Of a stretch of 64,000 nt of DNA, positions 8,715 through 17,140 are shown in pieces. This DNA comes from CAYZMH01 sp964479445 (lineage in GTDB: Bacteria; Bacteroidota; Bacteroidia; Bacteroidales; GCA-2748055), in the NCBI GenBank assembly GCA_964479445.1, contig CAYZMH010000005.1, forward strand, positions 7,582 to 71,581, in the 5' to 3' direction. The notes under the pieces were generated by a model. The model had not been told where the DNA came from. It did no database searches and saw only the letters and a list, made by a program, of their open reading frames with translations. The translations under genes were made by a program, and so were the position numbers. Numbering within the stretch: the first letter of the stretch is position 1; each line of letters begins with the position of its first letter.

Positions 8715-9662
8715 ATGGATTCCAGCGTGGTCTTTTTATTTCTCGGGTTAATCATTCTGTTGATAAGCGGCAAATACCTGGTGGACAGCAGTGTGGTTAT
8801 TGCCCGGCTCTTCAGGATCCCAACCATCATTATTGGTCTGACCATTGTAGCTTTCGGTACTTCAGCCCCCGAATTGCTGGTGAGTGTGCAGGCGGCTGTT
8901 CAGGGTCACCCCGACATTGCCATGGGGAATGTGATCGGGAGCAACATCTCCAATATCTTACTGGTACTGGCCGCCACCGCTGTGATCTTCCCGATTATGG
9001 TGGAGTCTTCTTTCGTGCGGAGGGACTGGCCCATACTGGCGGGGATTTCCCTTCTGCTAACGCTCTTTATACTGGACCTGGAGTTGAAGCGCTGGGAAGG
9101 ATTGGTTTTCCTGGGAATTTTTATCCTGTACATCATCTTTTCCATCCGCCAGGCCCGGAATCCTAGAAATGCCGATAAAGCAGAAATCAATAAACCTGCT
9201 ATCACCATGAAATGGTGGACAGCTGCGATCATTTTCCTGGTATCCTGCGCAGGGTTAAGCTTCGGGGCCGACATCCTGGTGAAAAGTACTTCTGAGATTG
9301 CCGGTAAACTGGGAATCAGTGAACGGGTGATTTCCGTCTCCATGGTAGCACTGGGTACCAGTCTGCCTGAACTTACCACCTCGGTAATCGCAGCCCTGAA
9401 GAAAGAGACCAACATATCGGTGGGCAATATTATCGGGTCCAACATCTTGAATATGATATCGGTGCTGGGGTTAACCGCCGTTATCTCCCCCTTCAGGGTG
9501 ACATCTGACACGCTCCGGATGGATATCCCCTGGATGCTGGGTGCTACCCTGATGTTGTTCCTTTTCATGATCCCTGCCCGAAAGGGCAAGATCAACCGGA
9601 TTGAAGGAGGAATTATGATAGTGGCTTATCTCTTGTACATTTATTTTATCTTTACCGTCTGA
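8715..9662 (+). CDS. Calcium/sodium antiporter (CaCA family, YrbG-type)
   Basis: Inner-membrane exchanger predicted to extrude Ca2+ against Na+ or H+. The 315-residue protein shows about ten hydrophobic helices in two halves, each with the alpha-repeat signature: AFGTSAPELLVS with GNVIGSNISN in the first half and ALGTSLPELTTS with GNIIGSNILN in the second. The Glu in each GTS-PEL motif is the ion ligand in this family, and both are present. It lies between tatA and the ATPase gene (4 bases to the next start), so the three are probably one transcript, though no functional link is obvious. Confidence 0.92.
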   Translation: MDSSVVFLFLGLIILLISGKYLVDSSVVIARLFRIPTIIIGLTIVAFGTSAPELLVSVQAAVQGHPDIAMGNVIGSNISNILLVLAATAVIFPIMVESSFVRRDWPILAGISLLLTLFILDLELKRWEGLVFLGIFILYIIFSIRQARNPRNADKAEINKPAITMKWWTAAIIFLVSCAGLSFGADILVKSTSEIAGKLGISERVISVSMVALGTSLPELTTSVIAALKKETNISVGNIIGSNILNMISVLGLTAVISPFRVTSDTLRMDIPWMLGATLMLFLFMIPARKGKINRIEGGIMIVAYLLYIYFIFTV

Positions 9663-9666
9663 ATCC

Positions 9667-10320
9667 ATGATCAGCGTCAAACATATCAACAAGTCGTACG
9701 GCCATCTCCGGGTATTGAAAGATGTATCGCTGGAGATTGCAGAGGGAGAGGTGGTCTCCATCGTGGGAGCCTCGGGAGCCGGGAAAACAACGCTTTTGCA
9801 GATCATGGGCACGTTAAGCAGGCAGGATAGCGGAAGGATAATAATAAACGGAGCCGATACAGCCTCCTTTAACGGATCACAGCTGTCGCGGTTCCGAAAC
9901 CGCAACATTGGGTTTGTTTTCCAGTTTCACCAGTTGCTTCCAGAATTCACGGCACTGGAAAATGTCTGCCTTCCCGGTTTGATCGCCCGGAAAGGTCGTC
10001 AGGCCGTGGAGAAGAGGGCAGAAGAGCTGCTGGATTTCTTAAAGCTGGGTCCGCGGCTTGACCACAAACCCGGTGAATTGTCGGGGGGTGAGCAGCAGCG
10101 CGTTGCCATTGCCCGGGCCCTGATCAATGATCCTGCCGTGGTGTTGGCAGACGAACCCTCGGGCAACCTGGATACCGATAACAAGAAGGAGCTTCACACC
10201 CTCTTTTTCACCCTTCGTGAGCAGTTTAACCAGACGCTGGTGATCGTCACCCATGATACGGAGCTGGCTGGAATGGCTGACCGGAAGATCCAGCTCAAAG
10301 ACGGATCGGTGGTGGGGTGA
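9667..10320 (+). CDS. ABC transporter ATP-binding protein, LolD/MacB-type
   Basis: ATPase subunit of an ABC system of the LolD/MacB/FtsE class. The 217 residues contain Walker A (GASGAGKTT), a Q-loop (FVFQFHQLLPEFTALENV, the FQFHxLLPE form common to LolD), the signature LSGGEQQRVAIARAL, Walker B (VVLADEPSGNLD) and the switch His (VTHD). No permease is adjacent: the neighbours are a cation antiporter and, convergently, a TIGR02757 gene. It may therefore work with a LolCE-like permease encoded elsewhere, in lipoprotein release from the inner membrane. That role is inferred from family resemblance only. Confidence 0.85.
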   Translation: MISVKHINKSYGHLRVLKDVSLEIAEGEVVSIVGASGAGKTTLLQIMGTLSRQDSGRIIINGADTASFNGSQLSRFRNRNIGFVFQFHQLLPEFTALENVCLPGLIARKGRQAVEKRAEELLDFLKLGPRLDHKPGELSGGEQQRVAIARALINDPAVVLADEPSGNLDTDNKKELHTLFFTLREQFNQTLVIVTHDTELAGMADRKIQLKDGSVVG

Positions 10321-10327
10321 CCACGCC

Positions 10328-11104
10328 TTACCGGTTTCCGATCTCATACATCCCCAGTCCGAACAGTGCAAAGTCATACTTCACCGGGTCATCCCGGTCC
10401 ATCGAGCGAAGGACCCGGTCCAGTTCCTGCACGGCTTTTGCATCGTTGTAGGTTCGTTTCAGCAGTCCCAGTTTCCGGGCTACATTTCCCGTGTGCACAT
10501 CCAGGGGACATGACAGGATGGATGGCGGGATGGTTTTCCATATCCCAAAATCCACCCCGCCGCTGTCCCTGCGCACCATCCACCGGAGGAACATATTGAT
10601 CCTTTTGGCGGCCGAGCCTTGCAGCGGATCCGGCAGGTGTTTCCGCGACCGGGGCATATGGGGGAGGGTGAGAAACGCTTTTTTAAGTTGGTGGATGGCG
10701 GGTTGCAGGGAGGATGGTTCACGGTACCGGTTGAACATTCCTTCAAGTCCGTTCCCCTCCCTGTATAGAATTTTCAGGGCCGAGATGAAGAAAGCAAGAT
10801 CCGTTTCGTTGAAGGTACGATGGACGAACCCCGCTGCTTTTTCCAGGTGAACCTCCCGGTGGTGCAGGATAAAATCGTATGGGGAGTTACCCATGATCTC
10901 CATCATCTTCTGTGCATTTTTCAGGATGGAGACCCGGTTTCCCCAGGAGATGGTGGCGGTCAGGAAGCCTGCAATCTCAATATCCTCTTTCCGGGAGTAG
11001 CGATGGGGGATTTGAACGGGATCCATCGCAATGAAATCCGGGTGGTTGTATTGCTTCACCTTCTCTTCCAGGAAATCCTTCAGGTCGTCCATTTTCAGTG
11101 CCAT
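10328..11104 (-). CDS. TIGR02757 (DUF2400) family protein
   Basis: A 258-residue cytoplasmic protein of a family without a known function, recognised by the run of conserved segments FIAMDPVQIPHRYSRKEDIEIAGF, SWGNRVSILKNAQKMM, and the C-terminal CPLDVHTGNVARKLGLL. The last resembles the end of a helix-hairpin-helix DNA glycosylase fold, but the family is uncharacterised. I start at the ATG at 11104 because a perfect -7 box lies at 11124-11131; the frame remains open upstream to an ATG at 11290, which would lie beyond the promoter and overlap the divergent trmN6 start. It converges on the LolD-like gene with a 7-base gap. Confidence 0.85.
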   Translation of the reverse strand: MALKMDDLKDFLEEKVKQYNHPDFIAMDPVQIPHRYSRKEDIEIAGFLTATISWGNRVSILKNAQKMMEIMGNSPYDFILHHREVHLEKAAGFVHRTFNETDLAFFISALKILYREGNGLEGMFNRYREPSSLQPAIHQLKKAFLTLPHMPRSRKHLPDPLQGSAAKRINMFLRWMVRRDSGGVDFGIWKTIPPSILSCPLDVHTGNVARKLGLLKRTYNDAKAVQELDRVLRSMDRDDPVKYDFALFGLGMYEIGNR

Positions 11105-11123
11105 TGCAAGGTTGTTATTGCTG

Positions 11124-11131
11124 CAAAAATA
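11124..11131 (-). promoter_or_regulatory. -7 promoter box for the TIGR02757 gene
   Basis: Reads TATTTTTG on the minus strand, an exact TAnnTTTG match 19 bases before the chosen ATG at 11104. It decides the start codon of that gene. Confidence 0.6.
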
Positions 11132-11250
11132 CAAATAATGGAAAGAAGTCTGTTTCGCTGATGCCACGACCGGTTCGATGCGGATGAAATTCCCGGACAG
11201 TGAGCAGCGGAGAGAGGTGGGAATGGTTGAGAACGGAACGGTAAAATGTG

Positions 11251-11258
11251 TAATTTCG
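11251..11258 (+). promoter_or_regulatory. Possible -7 box for trmN6
   Basis: TAATTTCG has one mismatch to TAnnTTTG. A TTG at 11227-11229 lies 21 bases upstream. It is 19 bases before the trmN6 ATG. Confidence 0.35.
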
Positions 11259-11277
11259 GGGGAAAAGAACCGGGAAA

Positions 11278-11997
11278 ATGGCCAATTCATGGTTTCGTTT
11301 CAAGCAGTTTGAGATCCGCCAGGATCGATGTGCTATGAAGGTGGGCACCGATGGTGTCTTGCTGGGAGCCTGGACTCGTGTGGATGATGCTTCGCGGGCC
11401 CTTGATGCCGGAAGCGGAACCGGGTTGATTGCCCTTATGATGGCCCAGCGGAATCCATGCCTCCGGGTGGATGCCGTGGAGGTTGAACCGGTTTGTGCGG
11501 AGCAGGCACGCGAGAATATACAGCAGAGTCCGTTCCGCGTACGCGTAAATGTTCATACCTGCGCTTTCCAGCGGTATGCGGAACAGGAACCGGGCGGCAG
11601 GACGGACCTGGTGGTATGCAATCCACCCTATTTTCATCGTTCTTCGCCGGCATCCACCGGCGAGCGGACGCTGGCACGCCATAATAAGTCACTTCTCCTG
11701 GAAGAGCTCTTTGCAGGCAGTGCATCGTTACTACATCGCGGGGGCAGGCTGGAGATGATCCTGCCCGCGGAGCTTTCTGTGCATACCGGGGAGCTCTCTG
11801 CGTTGTACGGGATGTACCTGCAGCGGATGATGCGGGTATATCCCACCCCGGGGTCGGAGGCCAGGCGCGTGCTGGTTTCGTACGGATTTGAGGAGCGACC
11901 GGTTGAGGAGTCGGAGCTGGTGATTGAGGAATCCGGACGCCACGGATATTCGCGGGAATACGTGGAACTGACGCGTGACTTCTACCTGAAGATGTGA
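11278..11997 (+). CDS. trmN6: tRNA1(Val) (adenine-37-N6)-methyltransferase-like
   Basis: A 239-residue SAM-dependent methyltransferase of the YfiC/TrmN6 type, which methylates A37 of a valine tRNA. The N-terminus FRFKQFEIRQDRCAMKVGTDGVLLGAW is the family signature; the SAM-binding loop is DAGSGTGLIALMMAQ and the catalytic amino-methyltransferase motif is NPPYF. Length is normal. It is divergent from the TIGR02757 gene and its stop abuts, without a gap, the stop of the convergent saccharopine dehydrogenase gene. Confidence 0.88.
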   Translation: MANSWFRFKQFEIRQDRCAMKVGTDGVLLGAWTRVDDASRALDAGSGTGLIALMMAQRNPCLRVDAVEVEPVCAEQARENIQQSPFRVRVNVHTCAFQRYAEQEPGGRTDLVVCNPPYFHRSSPASTGERTLARHNKSLLLEELFAGSASLLHRGGRLEMILPAELSVHTGELSALYGMYLQRMMRVYPTPGSEARRVLVSYGFEERPVEESELVIEESGRHGYSREYVELTRDFYLKM

Positions 11998-13353
11998 TCA
12001 GAGGCTGCCGACATCACGGGGTACCTCCACCTCCTCTTCGATGAAGCGGATGTCGTGTTCTTCCAACTCGCTGAGGACCGGGTTGAACACTTCGGGGAAG
12101 ATGGGGAGCCGGACTCCGGGGCGCCGGATCTTCTTCTCCAGTATCAGCCTGGCCGTGATCGCCACCGGGAGTCCGACCGTAGCCGCCATGGCGGTGTTAT
12201 AGCTGTCGAGCCCGATGTAACTCAGGGTGGAGTAGATCTTTTTTCGTTTTTCGTTTTCGATGTAATCGAACTGGTGTTGCATCAGGATCATGTCCTTATC
12301 GCCCCGATCGAGTCTCCATTTCTCTTCCAGGATCTTCTGCAGGATGCGTGCCGGGGTGAGGCCCTCCTGTCCGATCTCCTTCTCTTCGAAGATACCCAGC
12401 CACTGCAGTTTTTTCATCATATCGGAGTGGATATCGATTTCCAGGTAGCGGGCCAGCTTCTCTTCTACGGGGATATCGACCCGGTAGGCCATGAAGCTGT
12501 TGATGAACTGCCGGTAGGTCATGGTCCCGGTGTGTTCCATCCGGTAGCTGTCGTCGGTGGCCCCCAGTTGTACGAAGATGTCCCAGGCCCTGCAGAACCC
12601 GGGTCTTCGGATCGTTCCCCGGAACATGGTCTCCAGGTTGGAAAGATTGTAGGTTTCGCGGTACCGGAGGGAATCACGGTTGCCGTAAACTTCAAATTCC
12701 CCCAGGGTGGGTACCCGGATCGTTTCTATGCGCCGGAACAGTTTGTGGTAGGGGATGTATTTAAATTTCCCGTTGTGAAGGAACCGGGCGCCGTCTTTTC
12801 CGGCAAGTACCACGTTGCGGGGGTTCCAGGTGAACTTGTACTGCCATGGGTTGTTCTCGAATCCCGGCGCAACGAGTCCGCCCGTACTCGATTCGAACGC
12901 GATCAGGTCGTGTCCCTGGCTCCGGATGCGATGGATCATCTGCATGGCCGACATATGGTCGATTCCCGGATCCACCCCGCATTCGTTCATGAGCATTACC
13001 CCCTTGTGGCGGGCAGGGGCATCGAGGGCCTTCATCTCCGGGCTTGTATAGGAGGCTGTCACCATATGTTTCTTATGGTGGATGCACTGCCGGGCCACCA
13101 GCGGGTGCATACCGGCGGGCAGCATGGATATCACAATATCGCTTTTCCGGACCTCCGAGGAGAGTGTTTTCTGATCAGTCACATCGAACCGGAAGGCCGA
13201 TGCATTGGGATGCCCGGCTGTCTTTTTGACCGCGGTCTCCAGGGAGATGTCGCCCACCCTGACGTGAAGTTTTTGCTCCACCGACCGCTCCAGAAAATAG
13301 GTTATCAGGGTGTTGGATGACAATCCTGCACCCAGGATCAATACTTTTTTCAT
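11998..13353 (-). CDS. Saccharopine dehydrogenase family protein
   Basis: A 451-residue NAD(P)-dependent oxidoreductase. It begins with a Rossmann motif (VLILGAGLSS) and contains NECGVDPGIDHMSAMQMI, closely similar to the active-site segment of saccharopine reductase (glutamate-forming), followed by the large C-terminal saccharopine dehydrogenase domain. In lysine metabolism this enzyme interconverts saccharopine with aminoadipate semialdehyde plus glutamate. No partner lysine-ketoglutarate reductase or aminoadipate gene lies nearby, so the real substrate is uncertain; carboxynorspermidine dehydrogenase-type or lysine dehydrogenase activity is an alternative, although the C-terminal domain and motif favour saccharopine. 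Confidence 0.85.
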   Translation of the reverse strand: MKKVLILGAGLSSNTLITYFLERSVEQKLHVRVGDISLETAVKKTAGHPNASAFRFDVTDQKTLSSEVRKSDIVISMLPAGMHPLVARQCIHHKKHMVTASYTSPEMKALDAPARHKGVMLMNECGVDPGIDHMSAMQMIHRIRSQGHDLIAFESSTGGLVAPGFENNPWQYKFTWNPRNVVLAGKDGARFLHNGKFKYIPYHKLFRRIETIRVPTLGEFEVYGNRDSLRYRETYNLSNLETMFRGTIRRPGFCRAWDIFVQLGATDDSYRMEHTGTMTYRQFINSFMAYRVDIPVEEKLARYLEIDIHSDMMKKLQWLGIFEEKEIGQEGLTPARILQKILEEKWRLDRGDKDMILMQHQFDYIENEKRKKIYSTLSYIGLDSYNTAMAATVGLPVAITARLILEKKIRRPGVRLPIFPEVFNPVLSELEEHDIRFIEEEVEVPRDVGSL

Positions 13354-13380
13354 ACAGAGAACATTGGAATGGAGACATGT

Positions 13381-13388
13381 TAAAGATA
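13381..13388 (-). promoter_or_regulatory. Possible -7 box for the saccharopine dehydrogenase gene
   Basis: Reads TATCTTTA on the minus strand, one mismatch from TAnnTTTG, 27 bases before the ATG at 13353. Confidence 0.3.
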
Positions 13389-13441
13389 CGATCCTGCCGG
13401 GAGGATGTCAGCATGAGGCAATCTCTTGTGCAACATATTTT

Positions 13442-14119
13442 TCAGAGCCGCCATTCGACGGGTGTTTTGTTTTGTCTGACCAGCAGTTCGTTGGTCTTTG
13501 AGAAGTGCCTGCACCCGAAAAATCCGTTGGAGGCGGAGAACGGGGAGGGGTGGGCTGCTTTGAGCACGTGATGGCGGGAGGTATTGATGAGTGCCTCTTT
13601 CGCCTGTGCAAAGCGACCCCAGAGAAGAAAAACGATCCCTTCGCCCTGTTCGGAGGCCACCCGTATAACCTGGTCGGTGAACGGTTCCCACCCCCTGCCC
13701 TGGTGGGACCCGGCCTGGTTGGCTCTTACGGTGAGGGTGGCATTGAGCAGCAGAACACCCTGGCGGGCCCAGGGCTCCAGGTTGCCGTGGCCCGGGATTT
13801 CGCACCCCACATCCTGGTTGAGCTCTTTAAAGATATTAACCAGTGAGGGGGGTGGTTTGATTCCATGCTGCACCGAAAAGCAGAGTCCGTGTGCCTGCCC
13901 CCGTCCGTGGTAGGGATCCTGGCCGATGATTACCACCTTTACCCGGTTGAGCGGTGTGGTATTCAGGGCGTTGAAGATAAGGGGACCGGGGGGGTAAACC
14001 GTGTGGGCCTGTTTCTCTTCCAACAGGAAGGTTTTGAGGTTGCGGAAGGAATCGGACTGGAAAGCGTCCCGGAGCGCCTCTTTCCATCCGGTTTCCAGCC
14101 GGGGATCGATGGTTTCCAT
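13442..14119 (-). CDS. ung: Uracil-DNA glycosylase (family 1)
   Basis: Removes uracil from DNA to start base-excision repair. The 225-residue protein has all family-1 motifs: the water-activating GQDPYHG with Asp68, the uracil-specificity Asn in LLLNATLTVR, and the DNA-intercalation loop HPSPFSA with His190. The start METIDPRLETGW and total length are normal. It stands alone, reading away from the promoter of the envelope-gene run at 14378; a 258-base gap containing a pair of imperfect repeats lies between. Confidence 0.96.
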   Translation of the reverse strand: METIDPRLETGWKEALRDAFQSDSFRNLKTFLLEEKQAHTVYPPGPLIFNALNTTPLNRVKVVIIGQDPYHGRGQAHGLCFSVQHGIKPPPSLVNIFKELNQDVGCEIPGHGNLEPWARQGVLLLNATLTVRANQAGSHQGRGWEPFTDQVIRVASEQGEGIVFLLWGRFAQAKEALINTSRHHVLKAAHPSPFSASNGFFGCRHFSKTNELLVRQNKTPVEWRL

Positions 14120-14231
14120 GGCATGAAATTATTAAAATCCGGCGGCATTATCAAGGAGCAGGGAGGTGGTTGACGGGATCGGGGGATTTACGTTGTATTT
14201 CCACCAGTTGGAACAGTTTGAGTGGGCAGTT

Positions 14232-14333
14232 AAGTTCAATGGTCGATTGTTGTTAGGTTTCATGCGGAGAAACCAACAGGGTGCACCCAGGTGAGTGAAG
14301 TTCGATGGTGGATTGTTGGTAAGTTTCATGGTG
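14232..14333 (+). repeat. Imperfect 36-base direct repeat pair
   Basis: The units at 14232-14267 and 14298-14333 match at 30 of 36 positions (shared core GATTGTTG and GTTTCATG) and are spaced 66 bases start to start. The second copy ends 18 bases before the -7 box of the next gene. No coding role is seen. Confidence 0.7.
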
Positions 14334-14351
14334 AACAAGGAAGTAATTTTC

Positions 14352-14359
14352 TATTTTTG
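14352..14359 (+). promoter_or_regulatory. -7 promoter box for the 14378-20271 gene run
   Basis: TATTTTTG matches TAnnTTTG exactly, 18 bases before the ATG at 14378, and excludes start codons upstream of it. Confidence 0.6.
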
Positions 14360-14377
14360 AGTATAAACAGGATCTCT

Positions 14378-17137
14378 ATGCTCAGGAAGATACTTATAGG
14401 TAGCGCAATGGCAGTGGTATTTCTGGGGCTCGTCTTTCTCTATTTTTTCTACAGGAATGACACCCTGGAGCCGGCGCGTGTAGCGGAGGCAGTGCCAGAG
14501 GATGCGGTGATTTTCGCCCATAAGATCGATTACACTTACTTTACGGGTGATTTCAGGAGGGAGAACCAGTTTTGGATAGAGCTTACGCGGAACAGTGATC
14601 TTGCGCGTGCCGATTCACTGATACAGCAGTTGAGCACCTCGCTCAATGGTTCACCGCTCCTGCTGGAGATACTGGAAGATAAGCGACTCAGCCTGTCACT
14701 TCATCTGCTGGGCAAAGATAAACTGATGCCTATGTTCTACCTGCGCCTGGAAGAGGGTATGGATGAACGGGATTTCCGCGGGATCATCGGGGGGATCCTG
14801 GAGAAAGAGGATCTGGTGAATGAACGGAAATATGAGGCCGAGACTCTTTACGATGTGTCGCTGCACGGTGACCGGTCTGTGGATGCATTTACCTATGCCA
14901 TCGTGAAAGGGGTGTGTATTCTGAGTCCCTCCTCGTTGCTCGTGGAATCCTCCATCCGCAGTCTGAACGCCGGCGGCAATATACTCCAGGAACCGGGGTT
15001 CCGGAGCGTTCATGAAACAGCTGGTCGTTACGTCCATGCCAATGTATACCTCAATTACCAGGTACTGGACCGGTTGCTCGTTCCGTTTACACATAATCGT
15101 CACCGGGATAAGCTTCAAAGATTAACCCGCACTGCATCCTGGAGTGAACTGGATGCCGATTTCAAGGAAGATGCCCTGGTTTTTAACGGGATGACCAGGG
15201 CCGGGGATTCGATGCCCACCTGGCTGGGGATTTTGGACGGACAATCGGCGGTTCGCCTGGAGAGTCCCTCCTTTATGCCTTCGGGAACCGCCTGGTTTAT
15301 GAGCCTGGGAATCAGTGAGCCGGAACGTCTTTTGACCCGGTACAGGGAGTTTTTGGGAAGCAACGAGCGGGAAGATGATTTCGAGCGGGAAGATGACCGG
15401 TTAACGCGATTGTTCGGTTCGAGTCCGTTAGAGGACATCCTGGAGCTCATGGATGATGAAATTGCCTGGTTTACCGTGGACAACAACTCCGGTGAAGGCA
15501 TGGATGAAGTGGTGATGGTGGAGAGCCGCAGCGGGTCGGAGGCCCGGGAGCGACTGGGCGGTTGGATTAAGCAGTATGCTTCGGACCAGGGTGTTCCGGT
15601 GTCGCGTTACACCAACGAATATGTGCTGGACGAGCAGACGCGATACCCGGTATACAGGCTTGTTGTTCCCCTGTATGAGGGATTCCGTGCCGGAACCCTT
15701 TTTCGTTCCTTTTTTGTTTTTTACGATAATTACATCTATTTCGCCGATTCGAAGGAAGCTCTTTCCCGGGTGATTTACCAGAACGTGCTTCATAAGACCC
15801 TGGTCAATACCACCGGTTTCGGTGAGGTAAACGAGTACCTCTCCTCCCGGTCCAATGTATCGGTATACCTGAGACCTTTTGAGTACCTTCGGTGGAAGAA
15901 GGAGGAGCTGCAACCCTCTTTTTATCGCCAGGCAACGGAGCTGGAAGAGCCGCTGCGCAAGACGGCGGGGGTTCTGATGCAGTTTGTGTCGGAGGATGAG
16001 ATGTTCTACAGCCACATCACCCTGAAGTACAGTTCACGAATCAAGGAGAAGGCGATGACGGTATGGGAGAGCTTGCTGGACTCGGTGGCGGCAAACAAGC
16101 CGGCACTGGTGGTGAACCACTATACACAGGAGAAGGAGATCCTTGTGCAGGATAAAGCCCATCATCTCTACCTGATCAACAGTACGGGCCGGGTCCTCTG
16201 GAAGCATCCCCTTAAAGAGCCGGTAATGGGAGAGATCTACCAGGTTGATTATTACGACAACGGGAAATTGCAATACCTGTTCAATACCGGAAGCGAGCTG
16301 CATTTGCTCGACCGGAACGGGAATTACGTGGAGCGTTATCCCATCCGTTTTCGTTCCCGTGCAACCAATTCCATAGCTTTGTTTGACTATGATAACAGGG
16401 GAGAGCACCGGATTTTTGTGGCGTGTGAAGACCGGAATATCTATCTGTATGACCTGGGGGGCAATCTTGTCACCGGGTGGAAATTCCGCGGATCAGAAGG
16501 AATTGTTACAAAACCGGTACAGCATTTCCGTGCAGGGGAGAAGGATTATATCGTCTTTTCCGATCCGATCCGGCCCTACATCCTGAACCGGCGGGGAAGG
16601 GAGCGGGTGGAACCCGACCGGATCTTCCCGGTTTCAAGGAACAATGTCTTTTACCTGGATATGAATGTAAAAGAGGATCATCCGAGACTGGTTACAACCG
16701 ACAGCAGCGGCCATGTAACCTCCATTGACTTCAACGGGGAGGTTCAGACAATCCTGGACCATGACGCAACCCCCGGCCACTTTTTTCGTATGCAGGATAT
16801 GGACCATGACGGCACGCCCGACTATATATTTGCCGACGGTGATGAACTGGAAGTCCTGGATCCGGGGGGTGAGAAACTTTTCAATTACCGGATCAAGAGC
16901 GATATCACCATGGAGCCGGATATTTACCAGTTTTCGGCGACAGACACGAAGATCGGGATTACCGACCGGGAGCGCAACGAGATACACCTGGTCAATGCCG
17001 ACGGGACCCTATATGAAGGGTTCCCCCTGGAGGGGATGACCCGGTTCAGCATCGGCTATTTTGCCGGTTCCGACAGCCGGTTTAACCTGATTGTGGGGAG
17101 TGCCAACAGTTTTTTGTATAATTATTCAATAGAATAG
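14378..17137 (+). CDS. Membrane-anchored DUF3352-like protein with C-terminal propeller repeats
   Basis: A 919-residue protein, unknown function. One N-terminal hydrophobic helix (about residues 4-26, no lipobox or clear cleavage site) suggests an inner-membrane anchor with the rest in the periplasm. The following region (AVPEDAVIFAHKIDYTYF, then repeats of alpha/beta character) resembles DUF3352-type domains. From about residue 590 on there are repeated units such as HHLYLINSTGRVLWKHPL, ELHLLDRNGNYVERYP and NIYLYDLGGNLVTGWKF, as in PQQ/WD-like beta-propellers that often bind partner proteins. The ATG at 14378 is preferred because of the promoter box at 14352-14359. The next gene begins 3 bases after the stop, so this is the first gene of an envelope operon. 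Confidence 0.75.
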   Translation: MLRKILIGSAMAVVFLGLVFLYFFYRNDTLEPARVAEAVPEDAVIFAHKIDYTYFTGDFRRENQFWIELTRNSDLARADSLIQQLSTSLNGSPLLLEILEDKRLSLSLHLLGKDKLMPMFYLRLEEGMDERDFRGIIGGILEKEDLVNERKYEAETLYDVSLHGDRSVDAFTYAIVKGVCILSPSSLLVESSIRSLNAGGNILQEPGFRSVHETAGRYVHANVYLNYQVLDRLLVPFTHNRHRDKLQRLTRTASWSELDADFKEDALVFNGMTRAGDSMPTWLGILDGQSAVRLESPSFMPSGTAWFMSLGISEPERLLTRYREFLGSNEREDDFEREDDRLTRLFGSSPLEDILELMDDEIAWFTVDNNSGEGMDEVVMVESRSGSEARERLGGWIKQYASDQGVPVSRYTNEYVLDEQTRYPVYRLVVPLYEGFRAGTLFRSFFVFYDNYIYFADSKEALSRVIYQNVLHKTLVNTTGFGEVNEYLSSRSNVSVYLRPFEYLRWKKEELQPSFYRQATELEEPLRKTAGVLMQFVSEDEMFYSHITLKYSSRIKEKAMTVWESLLDSVAANKPALVVNHYTQEKEILVQDKAHHLYLINSTGRVLWKHPLKEPVMGEIYQVDYYDNGKLQYLFNTGSELHLLDRNGNYVERYPIRFRSRATNSIALFDYDNRGEHRIFVACEDRNIYLYDLGGNLVTGWKFRGSEGIVTKPVQHFRAGEKDYIVFSDPIRPYILNRRGRERVEPDRIFPVSRNNVFYLDMNVKEDHPRLVTTDSSGHVTSIDFNGEVQTILDHDATPGHFFRMQDMDHDGTPDYIFADGDELEVLDPGGEKLFNYRIKSDITMEPDIYQFSATDTKIGITDRERNEIHLVNADGTLYEGFPLEGMTRFSIGYFAGSDSRFNLIVGSANSFLYNYSIE

Positions 17138-17140
17138 ATC

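Noticed and set aside
12055..13320. Plus-strand open frame of 421 codons
   Set aside because: Antisense of the saccharopine dehydrogenase gene; its translation has no recognisable motif, while the other strand carries a Rossmann and active-site motif.
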